A stretch of 64,000 nt of DNA from Sipunculus nudus (GCA_026874595.1 CM049313.1:33042008-33106007); one strand, 5' to 3'; positions 36,701 to 46,499 are shown, numbered from the stretch's first letter. Made by a program: numbers and translations. The notes: generated by a model from the letters alone, not told the origin.

Positions 36701-39700
36701 ACACATCATAAATCAAAGTTTTTTCAAACTTCTTACAACTGTTTCTTTTCTGTTTCTACTTTCATGTTTAAATTCCTTGTTTGGGAGTTTTCACTCATGT
36801 GCAAGTTTGGAGATCTGGTCATGTTGTCTTGTTATGGTAAACAGATACATGTAGACTGTGTTTAATCATGCGGAGAACCATAACAATGAGTGAAACAAGT
36901 GAATTAGACTTTGTAGGTCTATGTGCCAGGACTGGAAACATTTACACTCAGCCCAAATGAACTTAATTGTGAGAGATATTTCACATATCAATCTAAATGT
37001 TTATATAATAATATTTAAGTAAACTGGTCAGCCTACCATGGATGTATACACACTGATGCGTCCCTTCTGGTCATCTCCTATAGTCCTCCTCTTGGTACAA
37101 AGCTCCACAGAGTGACCTGGCAGGGCATGGGAACGCTGAGATGAACTGTGACCTGGCTCTCCATCTAGTGCATGTGTACTATCAGTGGTGCCACCTGCTG
37201 AATACAAATGAAACTGCAACAAACATCTCATTTTTCCCCATGATATATGAATACACTTATAATCAAATTGAAATCAGACATTTACACTGGCAGAACTATC
37301 CTTTAATGGAGAAAAGAGTGCATTGAGTAACTGCAATGTTTCTAGAAGTATCTTCCTTAATAAAATTCATTTTGCATTCTTAGTTTCACTGTTTACAGAT
37401 GAAAAAAATGTCTAATCTAAATAGCTTTCAGACCACATGTGCCATGAACAGCTTTGACCAACAAATCCAGGACCAGTACATTAACAAGGGCCTAGAGGCA
37501 CAAATAGTCCCCCATTGTATGTTTAACTAGGAAAGTGGCATGAGTGATGGGGAAGGACAGATGGACAAAGACCATTTTATTAGTGCTCCCTCCTTACAGC
37601 AGGGGAATAGTAACACATCATGTATTATAAAGATGCCTCAGAATGTCATGATTAAAACTGAACTGCCATTGGAGCTTTAACACTGGTGAATCATATACAA
37701 GTGCACAGGAAACTCCTAATAGCCCATGCCAGTATGTGGGACCTGCTTGTTTGCTCATAACAGAGGTGTCTTTACCATCAAGTCAACATTTCACAGGACT
37801 GCCTCATGTGTTTGGAATAGAGAGGCTCAGGTAAAGAGAGTTTCCCTATAACTGTAAAAGATTAACTAAAAAAGATCAGAACTAATTAAACTGAAGCTGG
37901 TGCTAAATTCTCTCTTTACCTGACTTAATCTCTGTGTTTATAATCTATGTTCTCCTATGTTTTTTATGTAGGCTGTGTTCCTTAGTTTATTTAATTTTTT
38001 TTTCTTAAATCTGACTTTAACTTGTGTGCTTGCCAAATTGCCTCTACCTGTGTGTTCTTTGATCTTCCTGACACACACTTCACATCCGCTCTGTTCAGCA
38101 TACTCTAGCACTGAGGCACCGTCCTGAAATGTAGGAAGTCAGTTCATTTGTTAAACATGTATAATACTGGTGGAACTGCATGTTACATTCTGTACTTCAA
38201 TCCAAATCAAAACAACTGTGTGCAGGTGTGTTTCAGTTCTCAAAACTGGGGAATAATTTTTGAGGATTTGCAACTTTCAACAAACAAGAGCCCATGTCAA
38301 CTTTTTTTAGTGTCTTTGTAAAATAAAACATATTTCATTAGCTTACAGGTGTATCATATGACATGAGGCAAACAATTTTTCATTGCTCCTGAATGAGCAC
38401 CAGGGTCTACATACTGGTGATATACCGTAGAGCCCGTTTTCTTAAAGCGTCAGGGGACAAGCTTTTCTTTCAGAAAAATAAATTTTAGTGAGGAATATAG
38501 TGGCAAGTTCGTATGACAGTTAATGATTAATTTAATGCCATTTTACTGGGGGAACACCGTGTTTCTTTTTGACAAACGCAATTGAAATCTAAAATTATTG
38601 GATTAATTGCATAGCTTCATTGGAAAAGATCAGTGTAACCTGTTTTTTTTAAGGATATGTGCGTGGCCTTTTGTCAACAAATTCACCTTAGGAAAAGGTC
38701 AAATGACATCGCTATTTGTGAAGCTTGGTTAGTTTCTATAACCACCCACAGGCAGCGTTAAAGCAGCACACGCAAAACAAGTGAGAGGCAAGGGACTTAA
38801 AGCTTTTTGAGCGACCTACTACTTAAAATGGATAAATTATCATTTTCAGATCTAATGTAGGTTTAAAATTATTTAATACCCTAGCAGACGTCACATGTTT
38901 AACTTCTTGACTTCATTTTTAAAAGAATGTTCTGAATTTTTTTGCATCTGGATGATGGCATGCTTGGCACCACGATGGAGCAGCTTCTTGACAGTAAAAG
39001 TGAAATGATGAATAAGCTGAGTATAACTGCGAGTTTAAGAAGATGACACCTGATCTTGAAAATGAACTGTTCTTCTGTATGGCCAGGCCCGCATGCTCTG
39101 GCCTCGCACCTAAACCTGTTTGAACACAAGCGATGTATGAATGATAACTCACTAATGTCCATGTGAGTAAACTGCATAGTTGTTTGGCCTGACATCCTAG
39201 CCTAAGATGACAAACTATGCTTGCTTTAGTACAAAGGAGATATTGTTGATAACACACCTTTGCTCTGTGACAACATCGGCCCAGAACTAATTAATTAGGT
39301 AACCACTGGGCTTAAACATCTGACTGCAGGCCTTTGCGACTCGTAATTACAAAAAAAAATCATTTTCAGTATTTACATACTTGAAAAATATTTCATAAAT
39401 AAGAATAAAGTTTTGGTTCACTATTTCAAATTTTTGAAAAACAAGTTTTTGGAAATTTGGCATTTGGAAAAAACAGTGCTCTACTGTATATGTAACCAAC
39501 AGAGGATGTTTTATAATTAGATCAGTTACACAGGTCTAGTTTTTATTTAGAAACTGGCAGTGGCCAATTTTTGCGTTGAGCTTGTACTCTAAGACATCAG
39601 GCTTGCCACCCCTCTTATCTATATTTGGACTGACCACAAAATAGACTGCCCTATTGAAAATAGGCTTGTCCAGAGCCGGGTGCAAAGATTTGCCACTCTT

Positions 39701-42700
39701 CTGCTTGTGCTTGAATGATCCAGATGGTCCGCACTTGGTTAAGTCATATAGATTTGTTAAGGGGCTAAAGGTTAAATCAACATATAGTGAAGTTCAGTAG
39801 TCGCTGCAATTTGTTCTAGCTTTCCTGTTTACTATGTTTAACCATAAGACTGGCAGTATATGTTGAGGACAGATCTTTTGATCTTTTGGTCATTTGGTGA
39901 TTTTAAACTTAAATTTCTGTGATGTTTTCTATTATCTGTGAGAAAAATCCTACAGTACTATAGTCAGAAAATGGCACATCAGCTTTTTTGTTAGGAACCC
40001 CCCCCCCCCCCCCCCACCCAAAATACTCAACCAATAGAAAAAAATTTCAAGCATCACAGACATATGCACCCCATTGACCCATTCCAGAACGTCCTGTTAA
40101 ACTAGAGTAATTGACCTAACCACCATGGGCCTAATCATGCTAATGAGCCAAAAAACACTCCTACAAAGAAGACTTTCCATGTTTAAAGTTTAAAGAGCAA
40201 CTTGTAAGACAATAGTGACATCACAAAGTCAGTAGCATTTGATGTTGCACTGATGTCTGATTGATGTCTTCAGCTGGAAATGCTATATCTCTGTTCTCCA
40301 GGGATAAATATATCACAATCAGTGTGAAGTGTTTTGCCATATTCTGGATTCTTTGTTTCATATAAATTCAGTATAAGGTAAGACATTATTATTCACTAGG
40401 CAGTCGGCATAAAAGCTTATGTAGCCTTTGGCACAGAACTTGTTATACTGCCTCCTTTCCATAAAAATATCCCAAAAAAAAAAACATGCATACACAGGTA
40501 CTTGTAAAGACTTCACTTGTTTTGTTTTGGAGAATCACTCAAATTATGCAAATTATGCGCTTGTCAGATGAATGTTTACATTGCCAACAGTAAAGTGATT
40601 GGTTGCTGGCAACTGCTCTGATCATGATTATTCAATGAATGAATAGGCGGTTAAGGTCACACAGAGTTCATGGTTAGGTCCATTATATATGAAGCACACC
40701 ACTGTACATGAAGAATGTGTCTGACCTACCCAATCAGTCAATGAAGCATCTGCCCCGGCTGCTAACAGCAGGTCTAGGCTGTGACAGCATCCATAGCTTG
40801 CTGCTACATGCAGTGGAGTCACTCCCTCAGCACTTCTGCGGAGTCAAAACCATAAAATACAGAATATTACATGAACTGAGTAGCACAGGATGCCTTTGAT
40901 GATGATTAAACCTATCCAGCATTTAGTGTTTTTACAATTGTTAGTTACAGAATTAATGTTTGATTAGTAAATTCTTTTGTGACAGTCAGTGTTATAACTT
41001 TGCTCATATTTGTCTGGCCCACCAGAAGAGGATGCATGCAGCTGTAGGTAAAGTTAGTAAACTGAGTATAGCAGCACAGGATGTAAAAACTACAACTGTG
41101 TCAGCTTTACTGTTTCTCTGCATCTAATACTAAATTCAAAATTAACAAGATTGCAGGATATTTTTGTGGATAACGAAATCCATATTAATACAAATGGGAC
41201 AAATTCTGGCTTAACCAGTGACAAACTGTTGCAGTTTTAATATTAATGTTGCAGTTTATACATTGTTCAGCATTTCAAAATATGAGTATGACTGCACCTT
41301 GCGGACTAGTTCCTAAATATGTAAATAAAACTGAACAGTCATGTTTATAAACAATCAGGTAAATCAGAAATGTCAAACTTATCACCTGACATTTGGATTT
41401 CCTCCAAATTCCAGAAGCAGCTTGATGAAGCGAATGGCATGCTCCGGGTTATCGAGCCCTACAGCAATATGGAATGGGGTGGCACCCTCTGTCAGCACTT
41501 CGTTTGGGCAGGCTCCTCTTTCAAGTAGACCCTTTGCTGTCCTGCATGATAAATATTGAAAAGGAACAGGATCAAACATAAACTGGTACCAAGCATCATT
41601 GATGACCCATCAGTTTAAACATATATGCGGCTACACCAAAACATGATTTGTTTGATGTCAAAAATATGTACCAAGCAGACAAACTATTTCCTTTTTACTT
41701 TTTTTTAAATCTAACAGGTGAGAGAAAATACATGAATTTTTTCTCTCTTTTGCAGAAAAGGTACAAAAAAAGTGGAACAATTCTCAGAATAGTGCAAATA
41801 TCAATGCTTTATAATAATAAAGTTTCAATATGCCATTTCTTTTTGACAGACCGGGGAAAGAGTAGCAAATAGTAACACTGAAACCAAGGACTGTCATAAT
41901 GCTCATTCATAAAAAGTGTAATCTGTGAAAATATGAGTGGCCATTCCATATAATCTAATTTATTCATTGTGGAAAAGAGAAAAAAGCTTTATTTTTATTT
42001 ATTTATACATTTAGAAGTAAAGTAGTGGCTACAGTTGAGCCAGGTGGAGACTTTAAAACTAGAGCACTCAGTCTCTCAAAATCATCAAAACAAGCACTTA
42101 ACTATAATACTGGGGAGATGTGTGTGTAAGGTAACAATGCCCACTTTAATGTGTTACTGCAAATGAATCTGGTTATACCACTGTTATGCAATCTCAGTGT
42201 AATGCAAAATAGATCCAACTTGAGAAATTTATTGAAGACCATCAGTAATAGGTCACAACAAAGTGGACTGTTTTGTAATCAGGGTTGGGTAAAACCCGGG
42301 TTTTAAGCATAAAACCGAGCCCAGTGGGTTTTACTGGGTAAACCAGGGTTTTATGGGCAATATAGTCTCAAATGGCAACTGACTGAACTCAAAATTTCTT
42401 GTACCAGCTTGGAAAATACTGTGATCAGTATGCCATTTTGCTTTAAAATATATATAACAATATAAATATTTATAATATATAACTGATATTGTTGATATAT
42501 AGCAGTTGTAATGATCATTAAAAAAATCAGAAGTCTTTAAGATGGAGTATAAACCTACCGTACTTTGTAACTCCCATTATTTCAATCATATTTCTTTCTG
42601 AATCTATCATTTATATTATTTAATGATTTTGAAATAATTTCCTTTGTATCAATGAAAGATTGAAACTGGATGGATTACTTATTGGGTGTGTACAAAAACT

Positions 42701-45700
42701 GACTAACTGGCTGACACAAGATGGTTACTGGCTGTCAAGTGTCAACTGATTGGCAGTACATGTATAGGATACCACGCAGGTGAAGCCAAAGTGACACCTC
42801 AGTGCTAGAGTCATACACATCATATCTTCTCTGTATGCCAGTCAGTTCTGCTGCTGCAGAACGTGTATTTTCTAACTTTGGCTACATACAAAACAAGATC
42901 CGCAATCAACTAGGAGTACAACGTGCTGCAAAGCTTGTGACCTGCAATTGTGCCTTTTGTGGACATTCTGAACCAGACTGGTAGCAGTTTGTATGAAACA
43001 GTTTGAACATAATGCATGATGTATCATAATAGCATTGGTGCATGACACAACTTCTTGCTTGTGTGCTTCTTCATTAATATCTGTGATGTTGCTCATCTAT
43101 TGGTATTAAACATATTTCATGAACAATCACTGTAGTTTTTCCTTTTTATTTGATTATATGCATTTTATGCAGCAATTCTGAGATTGAAAAGAATGCTTCT
43201 AGAAAATCCCAAATAATATTGCCCATTAAAACCCGCATGTGGGTTTTAAGGCTTATTGCCCGCCCGGGTAATAAGGGGTATTACCTGCCCGGGGTTTACC
43301 CGCCTGGGTATTACCCACCCAACCCTGTTTGTAATACAGTGGAAACTGCTTTAAAGGACCAGTGGTTAAAATGACAACAGTTGTAGAGCTCAGCAAAAGC
43401 CTCTAGCACTAGGCAGCCCAACGTGGGTCAGAGCAATGCCAGGTATGAACCCAGGGGAGTGTGTAGGGCTGAAAGGAGTACTCAAGTCTGGGTAATACTT
43501 ACCGAGTACTCGAGTCCAAGATTTGGACTCGAGTACTCTTGTATATACATGCATATATGTATTTTACTGCAAATTTTAGGACAGTCTGTAGGATTATTTA
43601 TCCATTGTTGTAGCCAGGCGTAGGGCTCTAAACTTTAGTCTAGTCAAATTAACCGAGGTCTTGTTATGACATATATCTATTCCTTCGTTGCAATAAAGTT
43701 AAGCCGTCACTAAGTCAAATTTATGCATATTTTGCATCGGTAAACAGATGTTCGCTTTACCTTCACAGCGTTGCCATGGTAACGAGTACTTGAGTCCGAG
43801 TCAGGTAATGCCTATCGGGTACTCGAGTCCAAAATTCTGTACCCGTTTCAGCCCTAGGAGTGTGCTCAGTAAAAAGTCCTTCGGGGGGGAAGGGGGCACT
43901 GACAGATGCTTAATACACATAACACAATCCTGACAATAATAACCCTTAAAAATATTTGCTGAACTTGGTAGTGTTAATGAAGGTATTGGAACAAACAATC
44001 AATTATAATATTCTTTACAATAGATAGCAGGTGTATGTATATTATAATTAATAGGCTGTTGCTACAGGTCCTGACCCAGACACCAATCGTACAGGCTAAA
44101 GTTTCGGCATTTTCTATACAAGCATGCAAACTGACACTGCCAGACACATTAACTACATTGTATTGTTAAGAAAATTCTGTGGTAATTTTGTAGATCTCTG
44201 GCTCTTTGTGTACTCTCCCAGAAAGTCCTACATAAAATGCTACAATTAAATTATATAAAATTTAAATTTATTTACTAAATGCCAGAACAATAGCAAATGT
44301 TCTGGCAGGTCCGTCCGTCAGTGCCAGAAAATAGCTCCCATAGATGTGTCTGGCAGTGTTAGTGCCCATACTCATGTAGGAAGTGCCTGAACTTTAGCCT
44401 TTATGATCAGTGTCCGGGTTTGACAAAGTTAAAAACATTAATGATTTGCAGAGTAACCCCTGACAAGTATATTACATTTATATTTGCCAAAAAATTTCAA
44501 AAACATGATAGATTTATATTTTCCTGCAGTGGCAAATAAATATTGTTGGTCTAGATGTTTAATCATTTTGAAAATGAATATGTGGATCATGAGAACTAAC
44601 TTAAAGTAGCACATGAAGGATGAGGAAAATTTCTACATTACTTGATAACTGGCTAAGGGTTTTTATCAGTAGGATGTTGGCACCTCATTTGTGAGCTATG
44701 GTTTTGTGTCCATAAACTCACACTGGTGCTATCAGCTCTTGGCTCTGAATACCAGGTATAGCCCAGACAGTTAAATTGGACTGGCACCTGTATCCTGGTA
44801 GGTTTAATTTCAGTAATTTTCCATAGTACCACTGATAAATAATTCAGTGATGATACTGTGGTGTCAAAGTAGGTGAAAATTACTAGAACTTTGATTAAAT
44901 GAAAAATTAAAACTATAAATGTAGCATAGTGTACCTTAAGACCATTGTCACTAAACTGATTAGATAGATATACATCTGAAAGGTAAGCCCAATAACATTC
45001 ATTTGTTATTTTATATATATATATATATTCATCAATGTTATCCTATAGAGCTTCTGAAAATGAATTTCTATTCTAACAAACACTTATCTGTTCCATCTAC
45101 CATGGGGATTGGTAACTCCTAGGGGGAGAGGAAATAAGCATCCCTTAATTATTTCCACTCCCCGGGGGAGTGGAATTAAGCATTTCCTTTCTTAAAGTGT
45201 GACTGGCATAGCCCACTGCTTGATTTTAAATTGACCGTAGTTTACAATATATATACTCAAAAATTAATGTTTGAACAAAAGACCTATATCACAGGCGCTT
45301 GAATCGCTATTTGTGTTGATCTTGGTTTAAATAGTGTTCAATTTACCTTAACAACAATCCCCTACCGTTTAATGAGCTTTAAACCATGTTATATCGTTTG
45401 CCGGTACTTGTTTATATAATAGATACACAAGGCCGGCATCCAAGTCTGCGGACGGGTAGGCGATGATACAAGAAATCAATGGAAATTCCCAAATATTTCA
45501 AAGATTTTCAAGGGAAGAAACTTACAGTGGTTAAATGGCCAGTTCTTCTTTCTATAAAAGCATCAACAATTCCAATACACACAGTGTACCACGTGTAATG
45601 AGCTCTTATTTGTAACTAGTCTGCATCCATTAAGCAGCTGTTACCCCAAACAAGGAAATCCCCATGTATCTTGGTCAGCAGTAAGGATTCCCCCCTGGAA

Positions 45701-46499
45701 CCTAACACCTGATTGGTTGATAATGATGGAAATAGTAATCTGGGATAAATCTGTCTGTTCGTCGCTTAATGGATACAGACTTGTCCGCAGACTTGGATGC
45801 CGGCCTTGTGTATCTATTATATAAACAAGTACCGGCCCATGATATAACATGGTTTAAAGCTCATTAAACGGTAGGGGATTGTTGTTAAGGTAAATTGAAC
45901 ACTATTTAAACCAAGATCAACACAAATAGCGATTCAAGCGGCTGTGCCTATATTAATATATGTTCATAGTTAATAATATTAATAATAGGTTTGAGCTGAA
46001 CCTTAAGACCTATATGGTTTCTTTAAAGAAAATATCAGGCCTACTCTTAGTTATACACATTAAGAAATTAATGAAAATTGATTACAATAATGGGCTTTAT
46101 ATATAAATGTTTATTCACACGTAGGCCTATTATAATTTTTAAAGTTTATCCATCATTTGCACAGAGTATAACTATAATATTTATTATAATAGTAATACTA
46201 TTCCTTATAATGCCAATGTATGTACTAATAGCTCAATCTTCACTTAACTGCGTCAGTGCTACCCGGAAATAGCCTGGATCTTTAGCTGAGGGGCAATGTG
46301 TCCGGGTATGGTACTAAAGACACTTCGTAATCAATATTATTTATAATATATTTTTTATTTCTAATTCCAACACGCGCCACGGCACCAGACATCTTTAATT
46401 ATGAACTAAAACCCCCTCAACGTCTGATATTACTCACTGGTAATCACATTCAAGGATCACATTAAACAAAAGTCGACTCATAAACATTTTTGTTGCCAT
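21582..46499 (-). CDS. ANKLE1: ANKLE1-like ankyrin/LEM/GIY-YIG endonuclease
   Basis: Eleven coding exons, listed 5' to 3' on the minus strand: 46499-46438, 41541-41386, 40835-40730, 38123-38048, 37197-37037, 30268-30125, 29283-27384, 26285-26085, 25656-25538, 22722-22593, 21754-21582. They total 3228 nt (1075 residues and TGA); every junction is GT-AG and every phase matches. Order of domains: ankyrin repeats (about residues 20-135), a long acidic, Ser-rich linker, a LEM domain (about 817-857), then a GIY-YIG nuclease (about 915-1075). Family knowledge: ANKLE1/LEM-3 proteins cut branched DNA and DNA bridges. Human ANKLE1 is about 615 residues; the excess here is mainly the linker coded by the 1.9 kb exon 7. 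The start ATG at 46499 has a good context (ACCATGG) and places a short leader before the first ankyrin unit, as in human. Introns 1 and 5 are swollen by transposons and intron 9 by a minisatellite. Confidence 0.9.
22593..22722 (-). CDS. ANKLE1: ANKLE1 exon 10, GIY-YIG catalytic region
   Basis: It encodes KVQRILEVWQEGLGVISLQ and VEAYTREGCMIEALG. The Arg and Glu of TREGCMIEAL correspond to the conserved R...E of GIY-YIG nucleases (family knowledge). Acceptor GACAG, donor CTAG|GTGAGT. Confidence 0.93.
22777..22826 (-). pseudogene. Degenerate duplicate of the start of ANKLE1 exon 10
   Basis: On the minus strand it has an acceptor-like TTTGACAG, then MGNNVQQILELWQ, paralleling VGSKVQRILEVWQ of exon 10 about 100 bp away. 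The match stops after about 50 bp and no donor follows, so it is a partial copy and probably not used. Confidence 0.7.
23857..25566. repeat. 37 bp minisatellite in ANKLE1 intron 9, about 46 copies
   Basis: Unit GGCTTTGATTGCCTCCTACC plus CTTTTCTGGTTATTCCA (37 bp). It runs without a break into ANKLE1 exon 9: on the minus strand each unit reads GAGGCAATCAAAGCCTGG, AATAACCAGAAAAG, then GTAGGAGG, the exon 9 end and its splice donor. Variants (GTGATTCC, TTATTCTGG, GTTCGAGG with TTGGCTCC) recur about 920 bp apart (24297 and 25217), showing a higher-order duplication within the array. Confidence 0.95.
25538..25656 (-). CDS. ANKLE1: ANKLE1 exon 9, YIG motif; seed of minisatellite
   Basis: It encodes FQTFLSSIFYVGKGKKSRPF then AHFKEAIKAWNNQKK, the YVG(YIG)-KG nuclease core. 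Its last ~30 coding bases and donor AAG|GTAGGA form the first unit of the 37 bp array that fills the intron downstream. Confidence 0.93.
26085..26285 (-). CDS. ANKLE1: ANKLE1 exon 8, start of GIY-YIG nuclease
   Basis: Acceptor ATTTAG at 26286-26287, donor ATGG|GTAAGA. It encodes FQPELKRVL, WREGLQKSSFNYLLLDPR and NLPTRA, closely matching the conserved block before and at the GIY part of human ANKLE1. Confidence 0.93.
26987..27326. mobile_element. 340 bp Tc1/mariner-type MITE in ANKLE1 intron 7
   Basis: Left end CACTGCCAAAAATAATTTTC, right end (reverse complement) CACTGTCAAAATAATTTTCT, flanked by TA on both sides (26985-26986, 27327-27328). The interior is AT-rich with many AAGATATTTT-type palindromes. 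It lies about 57 bp from the exon 7 donor. Confidence 0.8.
27384..29283 (-). CDS. ANKLE1: ANKLE1 exon 7, long linker and LEM domain
   Basis: A 1900 nt exon, by far the largest in the gene, acceptor ACCAG, donor CGAG|GTAAGA. Most of it is low-complexity, Ser/Asp/Asn-rich sequence, probably disordered. The last ~45 codons form a LEM domain: LSDQELFEKLANYGEMPGPV then TRRTYEKKLAQLM, with the usual L--L---G---GP-----R--Y-KKL pattern. LEM domains bind BAF in family members. A KKGILKN followed by RFSD near the start resembles a docking motif but lacks the Val of a canonical PP1 site. Confidence 0.93.
29660..30108 (+). repeat. Interspersed repeat next to ANKLE1 exon 6
   Basis: It shares GAGTTTTCCA, ACAACATTAAT, GGAAC-AGGGCTT, GAGCTCA, AATCCTTTGCACCTG, then CCAGGTGTATAT and CAGGTTGAGTA with the copy split by the DIRS element (30970-31249 and 36222-36372). 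Confidence 0.75.
30125..30268 (-). CDS. ANKLE1: ANKLE1 exon 6, acidic linker
   Basis: 48 codons, phase 0 at both ends, acceptor TTTAAG, donor ATG|GTGAGC. It encodes an acidic stretch including ELDDLDPATQYFDVTSPDHP. An interspersed repeat begins about 15 bp past its donor. Confidence 0.75.
30970..31249 (+). repeat. Left half of a repeat split by the DIRS insertion
   Basis: It matches the first part of the 29660-30108 repeat up to AATCCTTTGCACCTG. The remainder (ACAGGTGTATAT, GGAAAAGTCACTTAT, CCAGGTTGAGTA) resumes after 36222, beyond the DIRS element. Confidence 0.7.
31299..31412. repeat. DIRS left inverted terminal repeat
   Basis: It matches the reverse complement of 36087-36201 with few differences (TTCTGTATTAATGAGAATTT, GGTTTATACGCCAGAGTAAG, GGGCCCATTAT). 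The outer 49 bp (31250-31298) are unique to this end. Confidence 0.9.
31495..31612. repeat. DIRS internal complementary region
   Basis: Its first half is complementary to the left outer end (CACCATTCACAGGGAGGGAA) and its second half to the right outer end (TTTTATTACGTAAACATAAT), joined at GGGGGGTTTTATT. This is the circle-junction template known from DIRS-1. Confidence 0.88.
31640..33364 (-). pseudogene. DIRS RT and RNase H, frame-disrupted
   Basis: RT begins near 33364 with SMLDKRAMLEVPPSTRGFYS and FKIDLRNAYFHVPI. It changes frame near 32975 and continues with FGINVAPWIF and VLPYLDDWLV (YLDD at 32858-32847). RNase H follows with TDASLLGWG, NVLELRTVRRA and MTDNTTVVAYISRQGG. A second frame change near 31980 leads into the DIRS-type RNase H extension (about 31640-31970). 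No recombinase motif follows. Confidence 0.85.
33670..36050 (-). pseudogene. DIRS gag region, frame-disrupted and partly duplicated
   Basis: Near 35,990 a Cys-rich module (CSSCGSLIPAWDSH, TCFLCRSQ, CFYCQTW) resembles the N-terminal Cys motif of DIRS gag proteins. The frame breaks at a homopolymer run (plus-strand C-run 35737-35751). Further on, the same Pro/Ser-rich segment (containing MEFTDNTVDLY) occurs twice because of the 662 bp duplication. Confidence 0.7.
33879..35201. repeat. 662 bp tandem duplication inside DIRS gag
   Basis: 33879-34540 and 34541-35201 are about 98% alike by eye, both starting CCCCTCTAAATCAGAAAGTT. One copy has GGTGACGCCTGAG and the other GGTGACCCTGAG, a one-base difference that shifts the frame. 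Confidence 0.95.
36087..36201. repeat. DIRS right inverted terminal repeat
   Basis: Inverted partner of 31299-31412. The outer end 36202-36221 (ATTATGTTTACGTAATAAAA) is unique to this side. Confidence 0.9.
36520..37017. repeat. Interspersed repeat, copy 2, next to ANKLE1 exon 5
   Basis: Second copy of the 6365-6895 family. It ends about 20 bp from the exon 5 splice donor at 37036-37035. Confidence 0.65.
37037..37197 (-). CDS. ANKLE1: ANKLE1 exon 5, linker (NAGNAG acceptor)
   Basis: The acceptor region reads TTCAGCAG, so splicing at 37197 or 37194 would add or drop one Ala without changing frame. It encodes a Gly/Ser/His-rich linker ending RISVYTSM before donor ATG|GTAGGC. There is no recognisable domain; it is assigned from phase, strand and an open frame between exons 4 and 6. 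Confidence 0.72.
38048..38123 (-). CDS. ANKLE1: ANKLE1 exon 4, last ankyrin unit
   Basis: Acceptor TTTCAG, donor ACAG|GTAGAG. It encodes DGASVLEYAEQSG then CVRKIKEHT, the end of the ankyrin array. Phase 0 in, phase 1 out, matching exon 5. Confidence 0.85.
38425..39486. mobile_element. 1.06 kb TA-flanked DNA element in ANKLE1 intron 3
   Basis: Left end CCGTAGAGCCCGTTTTCTT, right end (reverse complement) CAGTAGAGCACTGTTTTTT, with TA on both sides. No transposase frame is visible. Confidence 0.5.
40730..40835 (-). CDS. ANKLE1: ANKLE1 exon 3, ankyrin repeat
   Basis: Acceptor CCGCAG, donor TGG|GTAGGT. It encodes GVTPLHVAASYG and LDLLLAAGADASLTDW, a near-consensus ankyrin unit. Confidence 0.93.
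41386..41541 (-). CDS. ANKLE1: ANKLE1 exon 2, ankyrin repeats
   Basis: Acceptor TGCAG, donor CAG|GTGATA. It encodes LLERGACPN, GATPFHIAVG and FIKLLLEFGGNPNVR, typical ankyrin-repeat signatures (G-TPLH-A, LLL--GA-PN). The two-base remainder AG joins exon 3 to give Arg. Confidence 0.92.
42280..43327 (+). mobile_element. hAT transposon, internally deleted
   Basis: Ends CAGGGTTGGGTAAAACCC and GGGTATTACCCACCCAACCC then TG. Exact 8 bp target duplication TTTGTAAT at 42272-42279 and 43328-43335. A remnant frame at 42802-42984 encodes MPVSSAAAERVFSNFGYIQN, the hAT C-terminal dimerisation motif. The catalytic part is absent. Confidence 0.93.
43464..43856. mobile_element. hAT-type MITE with CTCGAGT repeats
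   Basis: 393 bp with ends TAGGGCTGAAA and TTTCAGCCCTA and exact 8 bp target duplication GGAGTGTG (43456-43463, 43857-43864). Near both ends GAGTACTCGAGTCC-type motifs recur, probably transposase sites. Confidence 0.9.
45290..45946. mobile_element. Foldback element with 165 bp arms in ANKLE1 intron 1
   Basis: 45290-45456 and 45780-45946 are nearly perfect inverted repeats (CACAG-CGCTTGAATCGCTA, TTTGTGTTGATC). The exact 7 bp flank CCTATAT is repeated at 45283-45289 and 45947-45953. It lies about 490 bp from exon 1. Confidence 0.9.
46438..46499 (-). CDS. ANKLE1: ANKLE1 exon 1 (start codon)
   Basis: A short first coding exon starting MATKMFMSRLL, 20 codons plus two bases, then donor CA|GTGAGT. 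The two leftover bases join the first base of exon 2 to give Gln and continue into the ankyrin helix LLERGACPN. The position and the Arg/Leu pattern match the human N-terminus. This exon is the least certain of the eleven because it is short. Confidence 0.75.
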
